64,000 nt of DNA from Terrimonas sp. (GTDB taxonomy: Bacteria > Bacteroidota > Bacteroidia > Chitinophagales > Chitinophagaceae). Positions 1 through 8,439 of the stretch are shown one piece after another. Each line of letters begins with the position of its first letter. Positions within the stretch are counted from its first letter, which is position 1. The notes under the pieces are model-generated. The model was not told where the DNA came from. It did no database searches and was given only the letters and a program-made list of their open reading frames with translations. Location of the stretch: NCBI GenBank assembly GCA_016125075.1, contig WGMO01000008.1, positions 180,254 through 244,253 on the forward strand, given 5' to 3'. Position numbers and translations under genes: made by a program.

Positions 1-213
1 GAGCCAATTTGCAGCGGTGCAGAGAGTTTCTTAGCCGGGACGGCCAGTTGCCGGATAGAGGTCCAGGGAATAGATGAACTATTTGTAGAATATAAAAAGC
101 AGGGAGTGATCTATAACGCTGATACAGTGGTAGAAGATCAGCCCTGGGGTGACAGAGAATTTCCCACCCTTGACCATCATCGGAACTTGATAACATTTTA
201 TGAGCCGATCTAA
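1..213 (+). CDS. VOC (glyoxalase/bleomycin-resistance) family protein, C-terminal part
   Basis: The window opens inside a reading frame that stays open for 70 codons and stops at TAA 211-213. The end of the protein carries a WGDREFPTLDHHRNL stretch followed by ITFYEP, the usual last strand of vicinal-oxygen-chelate fold proteins in the glyoxalase/bleomycin-resistance/dioxygenase superfamily. The acidic residue of the F-Y-E end is the typical metal ligand. Only the last half is present, so substrate and start cannot be given. Many Bacteroidota homologues are uncharacterised bleomycin-resistance-like proteins. Family call fairly secure, function unknown. Confidence 0.7.
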   Translation, partial: EPICSGAESFLAGTASCRIEVQGIDELFVEYKKQGVIYNADTVVEDQPWGDREFPTLDHHRNLITFYEPI

Positions 214-484
214 TGACTTGTTGCCGTACAACTTGTACGAGGAATTTATTGTAATGGGGGCTATCCAAAATCAGATACCCGCTGAATATATATCATAGCG
301 CTGATATTTTATGTGCAATCCTGTCTTTAATAAGTAAAGATGAAACAAACAGAGCCATTTATTTTGTATTTCAGGAAGGCTTTAACCCATATAGGGATGA
401 AATAGAAGAAACTTTAGAGCTGCAGAACCTAGAAACCCATTTGCACTGTAAACAGGAGTGAAATTGATAAGACAGCAATAGCAT
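214..484. other. Intergenic stretch with a start-less open frame
   Basis: No gene with a convincing start is visible. A forward frame is open from about 255 to the TGA at 459-461 (69 codons) but has no ATG near its beginning and resembles no family I know. It may be a gene remnant or chance. Otherwise this is the space between the end of the VOC gene and the convergent end of the DUF2147 gene. Confidence 0.3.
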
Positions 485-925
485 TCAGTTTGTTCTTGTC
501 CACGTTTCCGTCCTGCCAAATAAAGATATACCAACATAGCCCCTTGCTTTAAGCGTATTCTTATCCTTGAGATATAGATACGAACTGTAGGTTTTCCCGC
601 TTTCGGGGTCATAAATGTTACCGCTTTTCCATTCATCATCGCCGTTAAATTTAAAACCGGTCAATATCACTAATCCAATAACAGGATTATTTCTTTTTGT
701 TTTATCTGGATTGTTGACATCAATTTTTGATTTACCATTATCCGTAGGCTTTTTAAGCCATATTATTTTACCATAAAACTTTTCACCAGACTTGTATATC
801 TGAATCTTTGCCGGTTCTTTTCCTGTAGTAAGCCAGTTGCCAATAATATTATCGGCATTGTTTTGAGCTTTTGAAATATAACTGACCAGAATGAGAGCGG
901 CAGTTACTAAGATTTTACTTTGCAT
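485..925 (-). CDS. DUF2147 family secreted protein
   Basis: A 146-residue protein beginning with a short signal peptide (residues 1-20, hydrophobic ALILVSYI then AQ cleavage-like site). The mature part has the DUF2147 signature: G-N-W-L near residue 30, a G-K-I-xW strand, a GDDEWKSGNIYDPESGKTY block, then LKARGYVGISLFGRTETW. These are small beta-barrel periplasmic proteins of unknown role. Its start overlaps the end of the upstream fatty-acid hydroxylase gene by 19 bases, so the two are co-transcribed, which suggests an envelope or lipid-related role (inference). Confidence 0.85.
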   Translation of the reverse strand: MQSKILVTAALILVSYISKAQNNADNIIGNWLTTGKEPAKIQIYKSGEKFYGKIIWLKKPTDNGKSKIDVNNPDKTKRNNPVIGLVILTGFKFNGDDEWKSGNIYDPESGKTYSSYLYLKDKNTLKARGYVGISLFGRTETWTRTN

Positions 926-1698
926 TGCTTGTAGTTTTGTGGTTTCTCTCTTGTTTTCACTTGTTCAAAAGCAGTATCATAATCTGGTCGCAGCGTGCCC
1001 ATCAATCTATCCCAAATAGTAAAATACAGGCCGTAGTTTCCTTTAAAAAACTGGTGGTGCTGGTTATGACAGACAGAAGTATTAATCCACTTACCAAGCC
1101 AATGTTTATTAAATCCTTTAGGATAAATTTCAAAACCTAAATGTCCATAAACATTATATACAAGACTGAAAACAAAAAACCACATCAGGTGAATACTGTG
1201 AACAGGAATAGTAAAGAGAAAGATTACAAATATCATCGATTCCACTATTGCCTCAAACGGATGAAAAGCATAAGAAGCCCACGGCGATGGGTTGGTAGAT
1301 TTATGATGAACTAAATGAACCTTTTTAAATAACCAGGGGTGGTGCATTAAGCGGTGAGCCCAATAAAAATAAGTATCATGCATCAGCAGCATCAACGGAA
1401 ATGCAAGAATGAAATAAACAGTGCCGTGCTCATCAATATGAGTGTAGAAAGTAGTGTGAGGCCGGATAGTAGCACTGTAAAGCATCAGCAGCGGTGGTAC
1501 AGAAAAAATGATTACAGATAGCGTTGAAAAACCCAATTCCCTTGCATAATCCTTTATTGCCGGAAACTTTAATTGTATTTTTTTATAATAAAATTTTTTT
1601 CGGAAAAAAACATAAAACAGAAGAAAGAATGGTAAGGAAATGAAGAAATACTTAACAGCATTGTCAAGCAGTAAGTACACAAATTTATCCCAGGTCAT
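907..1698 (-). CDS. Sterol desaturase / fatty acid hydroxylase family membrane protein
   Basis: A 263-residue integral membrane di-iron enzyme. It has the histidine clusters of the family in order: HDTYFYWAHRLMHH around residues 102-115, HLVHHKS around 127-133, and a later NQHHQFF near residues 212-218. Hydrophobic segments at about 14-32, 58-75, 89-106 and 150-185 place it in the inner membrane. Such enzymes hydroxylate or desaturate lipids with O2; the substrate cannot be told. It is the first gene of a two-gene unit with the DUF2147 protein, and lies downstream of a Crp/Fnr gene on the same strand after a 63-base gap. Confidence 0.88.
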   Translation of the reverse strand: MTWDKFVYLLLDNAVKYFFISLPFFLLFYVFFRKKFYYKKIQLKFPAIKDYARELGFSTLSVIIFSVPPLLMLYSATIRPHTTFYTHIDEHGTVYFILAFPLMLLMHDTYFYWAHRLMHHPWLFKKVHLVHHKSTNPSPWASYAFHPFEAIVESMIFVIFLFTIPVHSIHLMWFFVFSLVYNVYGHLGFEIYPKGFNKHWLGKWINTSVCHNQHHQFFKGNYGLYFTIWDRLMGTLRPDYDTAFEQVKTREKPQNYKQCKVKS

Positions 1699-1761
1699 AG
1701 TTTTATTTTAAGAAGCTAAGCTATAAACCGACGGAGTTCAAAAAAATAACCCAGGTTAGTT

Positions 1762-2340
1762 TTACTTTCCGGCTAACCGACGCCGGAGACGGCTGAGGCT
1801 GGGAGCTTCAATGCCAAGATAGCCTGCCATATATTTTACAGGTATTCTTTGCAGGGCATTTGGAAAAGTATGTTCAAGTGCAAGGTATCTTTCCTCCACA
1901 CTCTGCACCTTTCGGCTTTGTTCATTCAGTAAAACAATCCGTAATTCTTCAGCAAGTATCTGGCTGAACAGGGTTTCAAATTTTGGATTGGTTTTAAAAA
2001 GCAAAGGCAGATATTCTTTATTTAATACAAGTGCCTCGCAATCTTCAATAGCAATAAAGTTTTTATGCGAAGGGTTGTTATTGGCAAGCCCTTCCGTATA
2101 AGTAAAAAAACAACCTTCATGTTTAAATTCAGATGCCTTTTCGTTACCAGTTTCGTCTGTAAACGTTGTTACAATAAACCCTTTGTTCAGAAAGCCTATA
2201 AACCGGCAGTATTCACCTGCCCGGAGTATATAATCCCCTTTGGCATACTTCTTAAATTCGGCATATTGAAGGCTATCCTCAATCTCTTTGTCGGAGATTT
2301 CAATCCGTTGTTTGATATAATTGATAACTTGCGAATACAT
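1762..2340 (-). CDS. Crp/Fnr family transcriptional regulator
   Basis: A protein of 192 residues from the ATG at 2340; an in-frame TTG lies just upstream at 2346. The N-terminal half is a cyclic-nucleotide-binding jelly roll (Y-I-L-R-A-G-E motif near residue 38, FLNKGF near 52). The C-terminal half has the shortened helix-turn-helix of Bacteroidota Crp-like regulators (VKYMAGYLGIEAPSLSRLRR near the end). It is divergent from a second Crp/Fnr gene starting only 38 bases away, so both promoters share the gap. It probably controls the hydroxylase-DUF2147 pair downstream or its divergent neighbour (inference). Confidence 0.9.
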   Translation of the reverse strand: MYSQVINYIKQRIEISDKEIEDSLQYAEFKKYAKGDYILRAGEYCRFIGFLNKGFIVTTFTDETGNEKASEFKHEGCFFTYTEGLANNNPSHKNFIAIEDCEALVLNKEYLPLLFKTNPKFETLFSQILAEELRIVLLNEQSRKVQSVEERYLALEHTFPNALQRIPVKYMAGYLGIEAPSLSRLRRRLAGK

Positions 2341-2378
2341 TAGCAAATGATATTCATAAAGATAGATTAAATTAAAGA

Positions 2379-2942
2379 ATGGAAGCCCTCTTTCAGTATT
2401 TCAGGAAGTTCAGTCCCCTTTCAAAAGAAGCGGAAAAAGCCATTGCTGAAATTAGCAGTATGGTTACTATAAAAAAGAACAACGACCTGCAACCCATTGG
2501 CCATACCTGCAAAACAATTTATTTCATCAAGAAAGGAGTAGCCCGTATTTATTATTTCAAAGACGGAATTGATATTACTGAACGGTTCTTTTTTGAGAAC
2601 AGCATCATTGCAAGGGTGGAAAGTTTGTTTACAGGTAAACCCAGCCGGAAGGCGATACAGATATTGGAAGATGCCGAAGTAGTTGCCATTAATTCCAACC
2701 AGCTTTTCAAATTGTATGATGACTATCCCGAAATAGAAAGATTGTTTCGTAAAATATTTGAGTCCGCCTATGTGGAAACAGTGAACCGGATTGAAGGCAT
2801 ACAATTTCACTCAGCAGAAGAAAGATATAACGCTTTGCTGCATGAAGCCCCTGACGTTTTAATGCGGGTCCCTTTGAAATACGTTGCTTCCTATCTCGGC
2901 ATTACACAAGTAAGCCTTAGCCGCATCCGGGGACACCGGTAA
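2379..2942 (+). CDS. Crp/Fnr family transcriptional regulator
   Basis: A protein of 187 residues with the same architecture as its divergent neighbour: cNMP-binding barrel (GHTCKTIYFIKKGVAR near residues 41-56, a RFFFENS strand) and a C-terminal VPLKYVASYLGITQVSLSRIR recognition helix. It lies 68 bases upstream of the rhodanese-MBL gene, where a palindrome with Crp-like half sites is found, and is the natural candidate regulator of the sulfur gene and MFS transporter. Ligand unknown; most Bacteroidota members of this branch lack a proven effector. Confidence 0.9.
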   Translation: MEALFQYFRKFSPLSKEAEKAIAEISSMVTIKKNNDLQPIGHTCKTIYFIKKGVARIYYFKDGIDITERFFFENSIIARVESLFTGKPSRKAIQILEDAEVVAINSNQLFKLYDDYPEIERLFRKIFESAYVETVNRIEGIQFHSAEERYNALLHEAPDVLMRVPLKYVASYLGITQVSLSRIRGHR

Positions 2943-2987
2943 TTATTTATCTTATGATAAAGGATTGGTCCGGCAAACTTGCCACCT

Positions 2988-3009
2988 TTGTGAAGTAAAA
3001 ACTTCACAA
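2988..3009. promoter_or_regulatory. Palindromic operator candidate upstream of the rhodanese-MBL gene
   Basis: A perfect inverted repeat, TTGTGAAGT-N4-ACTTCACAA, ends one base before the ATG at 3011. The outer half sites (TGTGA and TCACA) are those of Crp-type sites but with 10 rather than 6 bases between them. Its position over the start region suggests repression or autoregulated control by the Crp/Fnr protein encoded just upstream. Function inferred. Confidence 0.5.
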
Positions 3010-3010
3010 T

Positions 3011-4117
3011 ATGGAAGAAACAAAAGAAATCAGTACCAATACTCTCAGAACCTGGTTAGAAGCAGGAAAAGAAATTAATATACTTGATATAAGACCCATT
3101 CAGGAGAGAGCAGAGTGGTTTATTCCCGGAAGTATTTACTTTAACGCCTATGAGAAATTAAAAGCAAACAATCCTGATGCCTTGCATGGTTTGCATTTGG
3201 ATAAATCAGTACCAGTTGTAACCATTTGTGGAGGAGGTAAAACAAGTTTGATTGCAGCAGGCTTATTAAATGAGCAGGGATTTGAAGCATACTCATTAAA
3301 AGGCGGCATGAAGGGCTGGAGCCTCTCGTGGAATACTGCTAAACTTTCGTTCACGGAATTTGAACTCATACAATTCAGAAGAACCGGCAAAGGTTGCCTG
3401 TCTTACCTCATTGTTTCCAATGGTGAGGCGATAATAGTGGATGCATCGCTGCCTATAGAAGCCTATCTTGAAACAGTGCAACAGCATAACCTGTCATTGA
3501 AATATGGTATCGAAACGCATATACATGCCGATCATCTTTCAAGGGCAAGGCAACTGGCTGAAAGCAGTCAGGCAAACTTGTACCTGCCCGTACCCAATAA
3601 AGTAAGCTTTGAATTTAATCCGGTTGATGAAGACACTGCTTTTCAAATTGGAAATATCAGCATCAAAGCTATCCGAACACCTGGTCATACCCTGGAAAGC
3701 ACCAGCTATTTGATTGATAATAAAGTATTGCTTACAGGTGATACACTTTTTATTAATGGGGTTGGCAGACCGGATTTGAAATCAAACAATGAAGAAGCAA
3801 AACAGAAATCAAAAATGCTTTATCTGTCGCTAAAGAAATTCCTGACATTAGAGGATAACATCATAGTGTTGCCTGCACATACCAGCCAGCCGGTAGATTT
3901 TGATAACACACCCATTCAGGCAACAATCGGAAGCATTAGAAATAATGTAACCATGGTTCAACTAAAGGAAGAAGAATTTATTAGCACATTGCTGGAACGT
4001 ATTCCACCCGCACCGGCCAACTATCTTTCAATAGTCGAAAAAAATATTAAAGGCGATTTCAGCGATATTAACCCTGTTGATCTGGAAGCGGGAGCTAACA
4101 GGTGTGCGGTAACATAA
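3011..4117 (+). CDS. Rhodanese - metallo-beta-lactamase fusion, probable persulfide dioxygenase/sulfurtransferase
   Basis: A 368-residue cytoplasmic protein. Residues about 1-105 form a rhodanese domain with the active-site loop TICGGGKTS (Cys73). Residues about 110-368 form an MBL-fold domain with HIHADH (His170, His172, Asp174, His175), TPGHT and GDTLFINGVGRPDL, the mononuclear-iron site of the ETHE1/CstB/PDO group, which oxidises glutathione or low-molecular-weight persulfides to sulfite. Domain order (rhodanese first) is the reverse of staphylococcal CstB. An MFS transporter gene starts 11 bases downstream, suggesting an operon exporting a product such as sulfite or thiosulfate (inference). 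Confidence 0.88.
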   Translation: MEETKEISTNTLRTWLEAGKEINILDIRPIQERAEWFIPGSIYFNAYEKLKANNPDALHGLHLDKSVPVVTICGGGKTSLIAAGLLNEQGFEAYSLKGGMKGWSLSWNTAKLSFTEFELIQFRRTGKGCLSYLIVSNGEAIIVDASLPIEAYLETVQQHNLSLKYGIETHIHADHLSRARQLAESSQANLYLPVPNKVSFEFNPVDEDTAFQIGNISIKAIRTPGHTLESTSYLIDNKVLLTGDTLFINGVGRPDLKSNNEEAKQKSKMLYLSLKKFLTLEDNIIVLPAHTSQPVDFDNTPIQATIGSIRNNVTMVQLKEEEFISTLLERIPPAPANYLSIVEKNIKGDFSDINPVDLEAGANRCAVT

Positions 4118-4128
4118 GGTAAACAATT

Positions 4129-5385
4129 ATGAATGTACAATTAGGTTTAAAAGAAAACTGGAAACAATTCACTTTGCTGGTTATTATCAACGGCTTTGTT
4201 GGTGGAATGGTGGGTTTGGAAAGAAGTATTTTGCCACAAATTGCCGAAACTGAATTTCAGATGGCTGCCAAAACAGCTATTCTTTCGTTCATAATTGTTT
4301 TCGGAATTGTAAAAGCACTCACTAATTATTACACCGGTGCATTGGCAAATAAATTCGGCAGAAGAAAACTTTTAATTGCAGGATGGGTGATTGGTATTCC
4401 CATTCCTTTCATCCTCATGTTTGCACCCTCATGGAGTTGGATAATAGCAGCAAATATTCTGTTGGGCATTAACCAGGGTTTAACATGGAGCAGTACAGTT
4501 GTAATGAAGATTGACCTTGTAGGTGAAAAGCAAAGAGGCTTTGCAATGGGCCTGAATGAATTTGCAGGGTACATTTCTTTGGCGTTGGTTGCATTTCTCA
4601 CTGGATGGATTGCCGGCGAATACGGCATCAGGCCATACCCGTTTTATACAGGCATTGTGCTGGTAGTGCTTGGTTTGTTTGGAAGTATTTTCCTGATAAA
4701 GGACACCGGGCATCATGTAGCAAAGGAAACGACGACCAATACTATTCCACGACTGAAAAATATCTTTTGGGATACGACATGGAAAGATAAAAACTTAGGT
4801 TCAGTAACACAGGCCGGTTTAATCAACAACCTCAATGATGGCATGGCATGGGGAGTTTTTCCGATACTGCTTGCTTCAAAAGGTTTTAGCATTGGAGAAA
4901 TTGGAATCATTACAGCAATATATCCTGCGGTTTGGGGATTAGGACAGTTATTCACCGGCGCAATGGCTGATAAGTTTTGTAAAAAAGATATGTTATATAC
5001 CGGTATGTTTTTGCAAGCCATTGCATTGATAATGTTGCTTTGGGCAAATACTATGCTGCATTTCATTTTTTTGTCGTCAGTATTGGGATGGGGCACTGCA
5101 ATGGTATATCCCACATTCTTGGCAACAGTAGCAGAAAACACAAATCCACAGGATAGGGCAAAAAGTATCGGCATCTTTCGTTTGTGGAGAGATCTGGGTT
5201 ATGCAATAGGTGCAATACTAACCGGTATCATTGCCGACCTGATTAATATTAATGCATCTATATTTTTTATTAGCTTATTCACATTTGCTTCTTCTCTTAT
5301 AATTCGTTACCGGATGAAGTGCATTGCAGATGGTTCAAAAAGAATTCCTGGCTGGCTGATACAAAAGAGTAAACAAATTGCATGA
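4129..5385 (+). CDS. MFS transporter
   Basis: A 418-residue protein with about 12 hydrophobic segments and the MFS loop 2-3 motif (GALANKFGRRKLL near residues 65-77) and its repeat after TM8 (GAMADKFCKKDML). Two six-helix halves are joined by a polar linker near residues 190-215. It begins 11 bases after the persulfide dioxygenase-like gene and is therefore probably co-transcribed with it. The substrate is not recognisable from sequence; the neighbour points to a sulfur compound or to detoxification. Confidence 0.88.
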   Translation: MNVQLGLKENWKQFTLLVIINGFVGGMVGLERSILPQIAETEFQMAAKTAILSFIIVFGIVKALTNYYTGALANKFGRRKLLIAGWVIGIPIPFILMFAPSWSWIIAANILLGINQGLTWSSTVVMKIDLVGEKQRGFAMGLNEFAGYISLALVAFLTGWIAGEYGIRPYPFYTGIVLVVLGLFGSIFLIKDTGHHVAKETTTNTIPRLKNIFWDTTWKDKNLGSVTQAGLINNLNDGMAWGVFPILLASKGFSIGEIGIITAIYPAVWGLGQLFTGAMADKFCKKDMLYTGMFLQAIALIMLLWANTMLHFIFLSSVLGWGTAMVYPTFLATVAENTNPQDRAKSIGIFRLWRDLGYAIGAILTGIIADLININASIFFISLFTFASSLIIRYRMKCIADGSKRIPGWLIQKSKQIA

Positions 5386-5564
5386 ACTTGGATCGCTTCA
5401 ATGCTTTATTGTCAGACAGCATTGAGATCGAGTTTATTCGTTTTGACTATGATGTAGAAAAGGCGGCAAAAGTTGTTGATGATAGCCCGCTGTCTAATGA
5501 ATATGGGGATATGCTGAGAAAAGGATATGGAAGTCCTTTTAATGATTATATAATCGATGCATAA
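5382..5564 (+). CDS. Small hypothetical protein
   Basis: A 60-codon frame whose ATG overlaps the TGA of the MFS gene by four bases (ATGA), the usual sign of translational coupling. The product is acidic, soluble and has no recognisable domain; it could be a truncated gene. It ends 22 bases before the convergent AbiE toxin gene. Support rests on the overlap alone. Confidence 0.3.
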   Translation: MNLDRFNALLSDSIEIEFIRFDYDVEKAAKVVDDSPLSNEYGDMLRKGYGSPFNDYIIDA

Positions 5565-5586
5565 CACTATTTGCTCTCCTTTCAGG

Positions 5587-6825
5587 TCAATTCTCATGTA
5601 CGCTGATACTTTCAAAGATCATCTTATTGCCGCTGCGGGTAAACCGCACATTAAAGATGATTGTTTTGTTGGCAGGGCCGGCGGGTTTATAGGGATCGGA
5701 GGTATATACCACCTGCGTTTCAAAAGAAGTGGCGGTGGGATGTTGTTTCATATAATCCTGCAAATTGTTTAAAGCATCGGTAATGATCTCTTCCAATACC
5801 TTCACTTCTTTTTTTAATCTGAATCTGCCTTGTAGCTCTTTCAATTTATTTACCACTTCTTCAAAAGTAAAAACACCTTCACCGTAGATCATGTGTTCCC
5901 GCATTTCTTCATAATCCTTTTTATACTCCTCCAGTAATTCGTCTGGTGGAAGAAAGGATATCCTGGAATGAATCAACGTAGTATAATTTGCCCAGGTGGC
6001 ACGAATATATCTTTCCCGGTGAATAATTAAACTGTCGTATAAATCGTGATCATTTAATGCATCTCTTGCTACCATATCATTCATAATGACTGCCAAATCA
6101 TAAAAATGCCGAGACATTCTTTCTGTCCTTATAGTTGTTTTGTCCGGCTTTCCGAATTCTTCGTGCAGTAAGAAGGCCTTTTCTAAAAATGTTTTTCGCG
6201 GCTCGACAATAGTTACATCAAACGGATGTTCTTCGTAAACTTTATTTGGAAAAAATTCAGATAGCAGTGAATGGATCGGTCTGGTTGTAAATGGGATTTT
6301 CAATGACCTGACACTAATCTCTATTTTTACCTGGTCAGCAATATATTTATTCGGTTCATAAAGGGGTTTGTATTTCACATAAACAGATTGGGGGTCGGGC
6401 GGGGTTTGATTTGGTTGTGCGGGATCAAATTCAATAGTAAAAAAAGAAGCAGGAACACCTAACGAGATAAGTTGAGTGTTTAATTCCTCGATAAAAAGAG
6501 TAGTTGTAAATGTAAATCCTTTTCTTCTTAAGCGACTAATATAGCTTGGTGTAGGATTCTCCTCGTATTGCATTCCAAATGCTTCCGCAGCCAGTGCCAG
6601 GTCAATATCTTCTGAAAAGCGATTGATCAGTTTAAAGCCTTTGCTCAAAGATGTGCCTCCCTTAAAAACAAGATGGCCTGCATAGGCCGATTGAAAGAGT
6701 GCTTTCAATACCAGTGTCACCCACCAATCTTTTTCAATTGCTTTTGCAATAATACCCGATCGTTGCTGTGCCTGCGTTAGCGTAATTCTTCTTTGATCGT
6801 CTGTTAATTTAAGCCATCCGGTCAT
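5587..6825 (-). CDS. abiEii: AbiEii/AbiGii-type nucleotidyltransferase toxin
   Basis: A 412-residue protein of the DUF1814/AbiEii family. The nucleotidyltransferase signature is clear: LVFKGGTSLSKGFKLINRFSED then IDLAL (residues about 52-78), including the GG-S motif and the D-x-D pair. A later block around residues 200-250 (KAFLLHEEFG, SRHFYDLAVI) matches the family's C-terminal helical part. AbiE toxins are type IV toxin-antitoxin components that give phage abortive infection, some by adding pyrimidines to tRNA 3' ends. Its start overlaps the antitoxin gene by 17 bases. It is longer than the lactococcal AbiEii by about 100 residues. Confidence 0.88.
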   Translation of the reverse strand: MTGWLKLTDDQRRITLTQAQQRSGIIAKAIEKDWWVTLVLKALFQSAYAGHLVFKGGTSLSKGFKLINRFSEDIDLALAAEAFGMQYEENPTPSYISRLRRKGFTFTTTLFIEELNTQLISLGVPASFFTIEFDPAQPNQTPPDPQSVYVKYKPLYEPNKYIADQVKIEISVRSLKIPFTTRPIHSLLSEFFPNKVYEEHPFDVTIVEPRKTFLEKAFLLHEEFGKPDKTTIRTERMSRHFYDLAVIMNDMVARDALNDHDLYDSLIIHRERYIRATWANYTTLIHSRISFLPPDELLEEYKKDYEEMREHMIYGEGVFTFEEVVNKLKELQGRFRLKKEVKVLEEIITDALNNLQDYMKQHPTATSFETQVVYTSDPYKPAGPANKTIIFNVRFTRSGNKMIFESISVHEN

Positions 6826-7429
6826 TGGAAGGTGTTTTTAATAATTTGACAATATAATCATGAATACGGCCGGGCGCCAGTGCCAGGTCATGGTTTAGTT
6901 TTTCCGGATCTTCTTTTAATAATAATTCCCTGATTTTTGCCTCTCTCCGGGTATCTATTTTCTTTAAATCCAACTCCTCCAAAGCCAGTATAATGAGTTT
7001 GCTCAGCTCTCCCTTCATGGAGAGCTTTTTATTCGTGGTAGCTTTGAACTTTACTTTCACTTTCCCAATGGTCAGCAGTCTTTGCACCCCATCCGTGAGG
7101 TAAACCATTTTCATAGGAACCTGTGTGCTCAGGCCCAGTTTATTTAAGGCATAGGCCCCTGTTGGCTGTATGCGGACCCTTTCTTTATCTGCAATTTTCT
7201 GGGCTATTTCTTCAGCTGAGGGTTGAAGTTCACCAAAAAGAGGATCAATTTTAGGCAGGTAATAAATGCCGTGGGCTGCCCGTTTAATCGCTCCCTCCGC
7301 TACAAGCCGGGAAAGGCTTTTCCGGATAGCCGCTTCCGTCCCTTTTCCCTTAAAGTCCGCAGCGAAAACCAAATCACCTGGTTTTTTCCCTGACAATAAA
7401 TCTCTTATATATGTTTGCGTCTTTTCCAT
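6809..7429 (-). CDS. abiEi: AbiEi-like antitoxin / transcriptional repressor (DUF6088)
   Basis: A 206-residue protein upstream of, and overlapping, the AbiEii toxin gene. The N-terminal 70 residues form a winged helix (DLVFAADFKGKGTEAAIRKS, then LVAEGAIKRAAHGIYYLP), the rest matches the DUF6088/AbiEi C-terminal antitoxin domain (QPTGAYALNKLGLSTQVP, VYLTDG). These proteins bind inverted repeats in their own promoter and neutralise the toxin. Four TGTCAC/GTGACA half sites lie directly upstream of its start, as expected for autoregulation. The operon is self-contained and convergent to the preceding MFS unit. Confidence 0.85.
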   Translation of the reverse strand: MEKTQTYIRDLLSGKKPGDLVFAADFKGKGTEAAIRKSLSRLVAEGAIKRAAHGIYYLPKIDPLFGELQPSAEEIAQKIADKERVRIQPTGAYALNKLGLSTQVPMKMVYLTDGVQRLLTIGKVKVKFKATTNKKLSMKGELSKLIILALEELDLKKIDTRREAKIRELLLKEDPEKLNHDLALAPGRIHDYIVKLLKTPSNDRMA

Positions 7430-7497
7430 TTGTCACAAATTTACGAATATTTGTGACAAAAATAGATTTGTCACTTATTTTATAAAAAATGTGACAT
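7428..7497 (-). promoter_or_regulatory. abiE promoter with repeated operator half sites
   Basis: The sequence ATTTGTCACAAAT (7428-7440) is a palindrome around its central C. An ATTTGTGACAAA follows at 7449-7460, GATTTGTCAC at 7465-7474 and ATGTGACAT at 7489-7497. Read on the minus strand, TATTTTTG (a Bacteroidota -7 box, TAnnTTTG) overlaps the third copy, so a bound repressor would block RNA polymerase. The first palindrome touches the start codon of the antitoxin gene. Autoregulation by the AbiEi-like protein is inferred from the family. Confidence 0.6.
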
Positions 7498-7679
7498 TTT
7501 GCAGCGGCGGAGCATCGTAAGGTTTTCGGAACGATTAAACAGAAAAGAGAACCAAAATCCTGGGAGGGGGTAAACCATTACGGAAAGACAATACAGCAGC
7601 GGGTTACAGCAGATTTTGAGGTAAGATCAGAGGCTAGGATCGCTTTAATTTGCTTGTATTCTGCTCGTATTTGTAGTTA

Positions 7680-8159
7680 CTATTTTATAGAGTACAGGTT
7701 CTTTCGCCCGCTTTTTGAAGCTCGTAAAATGCCCTCTTTCGTTAATCTTAATAACACCACTGATATCTGTGCCGCACTTGCTTTTAATTTTTGTTGGCCA
7801 AATAGCTGCTCTCTGACATCATTAACAATACGTGGTTCTTTAAAAAAGCCTGCCTCAATCATACCTCTGATTTTTAAGGTTAGCTTTTTCTGGTCTTTTC
7901 TTTTCTGAGACAACTTATACCTTGGCTTAAGATCAAATGAAATATTGAATATTTGATTTGGTTGAACGCCTATTGCTTTTGCGATTTCTATTAAATGTGT
8001 TGTATCAGTTTCTGCTCCTTTTTCAACTGCAGAAATTGTCGATCTTGAAAATCCAGTCATCTCCGAAATATCTTCAATATTCCATCCATACTTCAAACGA
8101 AGCTGCTTTATATGCTGACCAACCCGTTTGGTTTCCTTTCTATTATGATATTTACCCAC
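7680..8159 (-). CDS. XRE family helix-turn-helix regulator with extra C-terminal domain
   Basis: A 159-residue protein. Residues about 14-70 are a classic XRE/HTH_3 domain (IKQLRLKYGWNIEDISEMTG, then FSRSTISAVEKG). The C-terminal half (residues 90-159) looks like a small winged helix ending in RLTKEGILRASKSGRKNLYS, similar to the C-terminus of homologous plasmid/accessory regulators. It stands alone between the AbiE pair and the sigma-factor locus, divergent from the promoter at 8211-8242. Target unknown. Confidence 0.8.
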   Translation of the reverse strand: MGKYHNRKETKRVGQHIKQLRLKYGWNIEDISEMTGFSRSTISAVEKGAETDTTHLIEIAKAIGVQPNQIFNISFDLKPRYKLSQKRKDQKKLTLKIRGMIEAGFFKEPRIVNDVREQLFGQQKLKASAAQISVVLLRLTKEGILRASKSGRKNLYSIK

Positions 8160-8210
8160 ATATCAAATAGAGTTTTAAATCAAACACCATTTTGAATCGT
8201 ATAAGATACA

Positions 8211-8242
8211 TTTTGTTGTGTACTATATTATTTATAAATTTG
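8211..8242 (+). promoter_or_regulatory. Bacteroidota-type promoter for the sigma-factor operon leader
   Basis: TTTTG at 8211-8215 is followed after 19 bases by TAAATTTG at 8235-8242, a full match to the Bacteroidota primary sigma consensus. Transcription would begin near 8250 and run through a structured leader of about 280 bases to the sigma gene at 8531. Confidence 0.55.
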
Positions 8243-8350
8243 ATAGCAAACCACTCCAAACCATAGGCTCGGGTGGTTTAATAAATTATTTTTGCGAATC
8301 TTCATATTCGAACTTATTTGAAGCTTTCGCTTTGAGTCTTGACTTGGAAA

Positions 8351-8439
8351 CCTCACGAATTTTCATTGAACACAAGACGATAAGCAAGGGCTCACGTTCA
8401 GGCGTGGGCTCCCTTATTGTGTTCAAGGGCCTCGTGAGG
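8351..8439 (+). promoter_or_regulatory. Extended hairpin in the sigma-factor leader
   Basis: Nested perfect inverted repeats: CCTCACGA (8351-8358) pairs with TCGTGAGG (8432-8439), TTGAACACAA (8366-8375) with TTGTGTTCAA (8417-8426), and inside them ATAAG/CTTAT plus a G-rich inner stem. The structure ends 91 bases before the GTG start of the ECF sigma gene and is not followed directly by a U-run, so it is more likely a leader structure or processing element than a simple terminator. Confidence 0.5.

Noticed and set aside
382..639. 85-codon reverse frame
   Set aside because: Overlaps the well-supported DUF2147 gene in another frame on the same strand.
7501..7679. Possible gene between AbiE and XRE genes
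   Set aside because: A forward frame (N-H-Y-G-K-T-I-Q-Q-R...) is open for some codons but has no start and runs into the end of the convergent XRE gene; at most a remnant.
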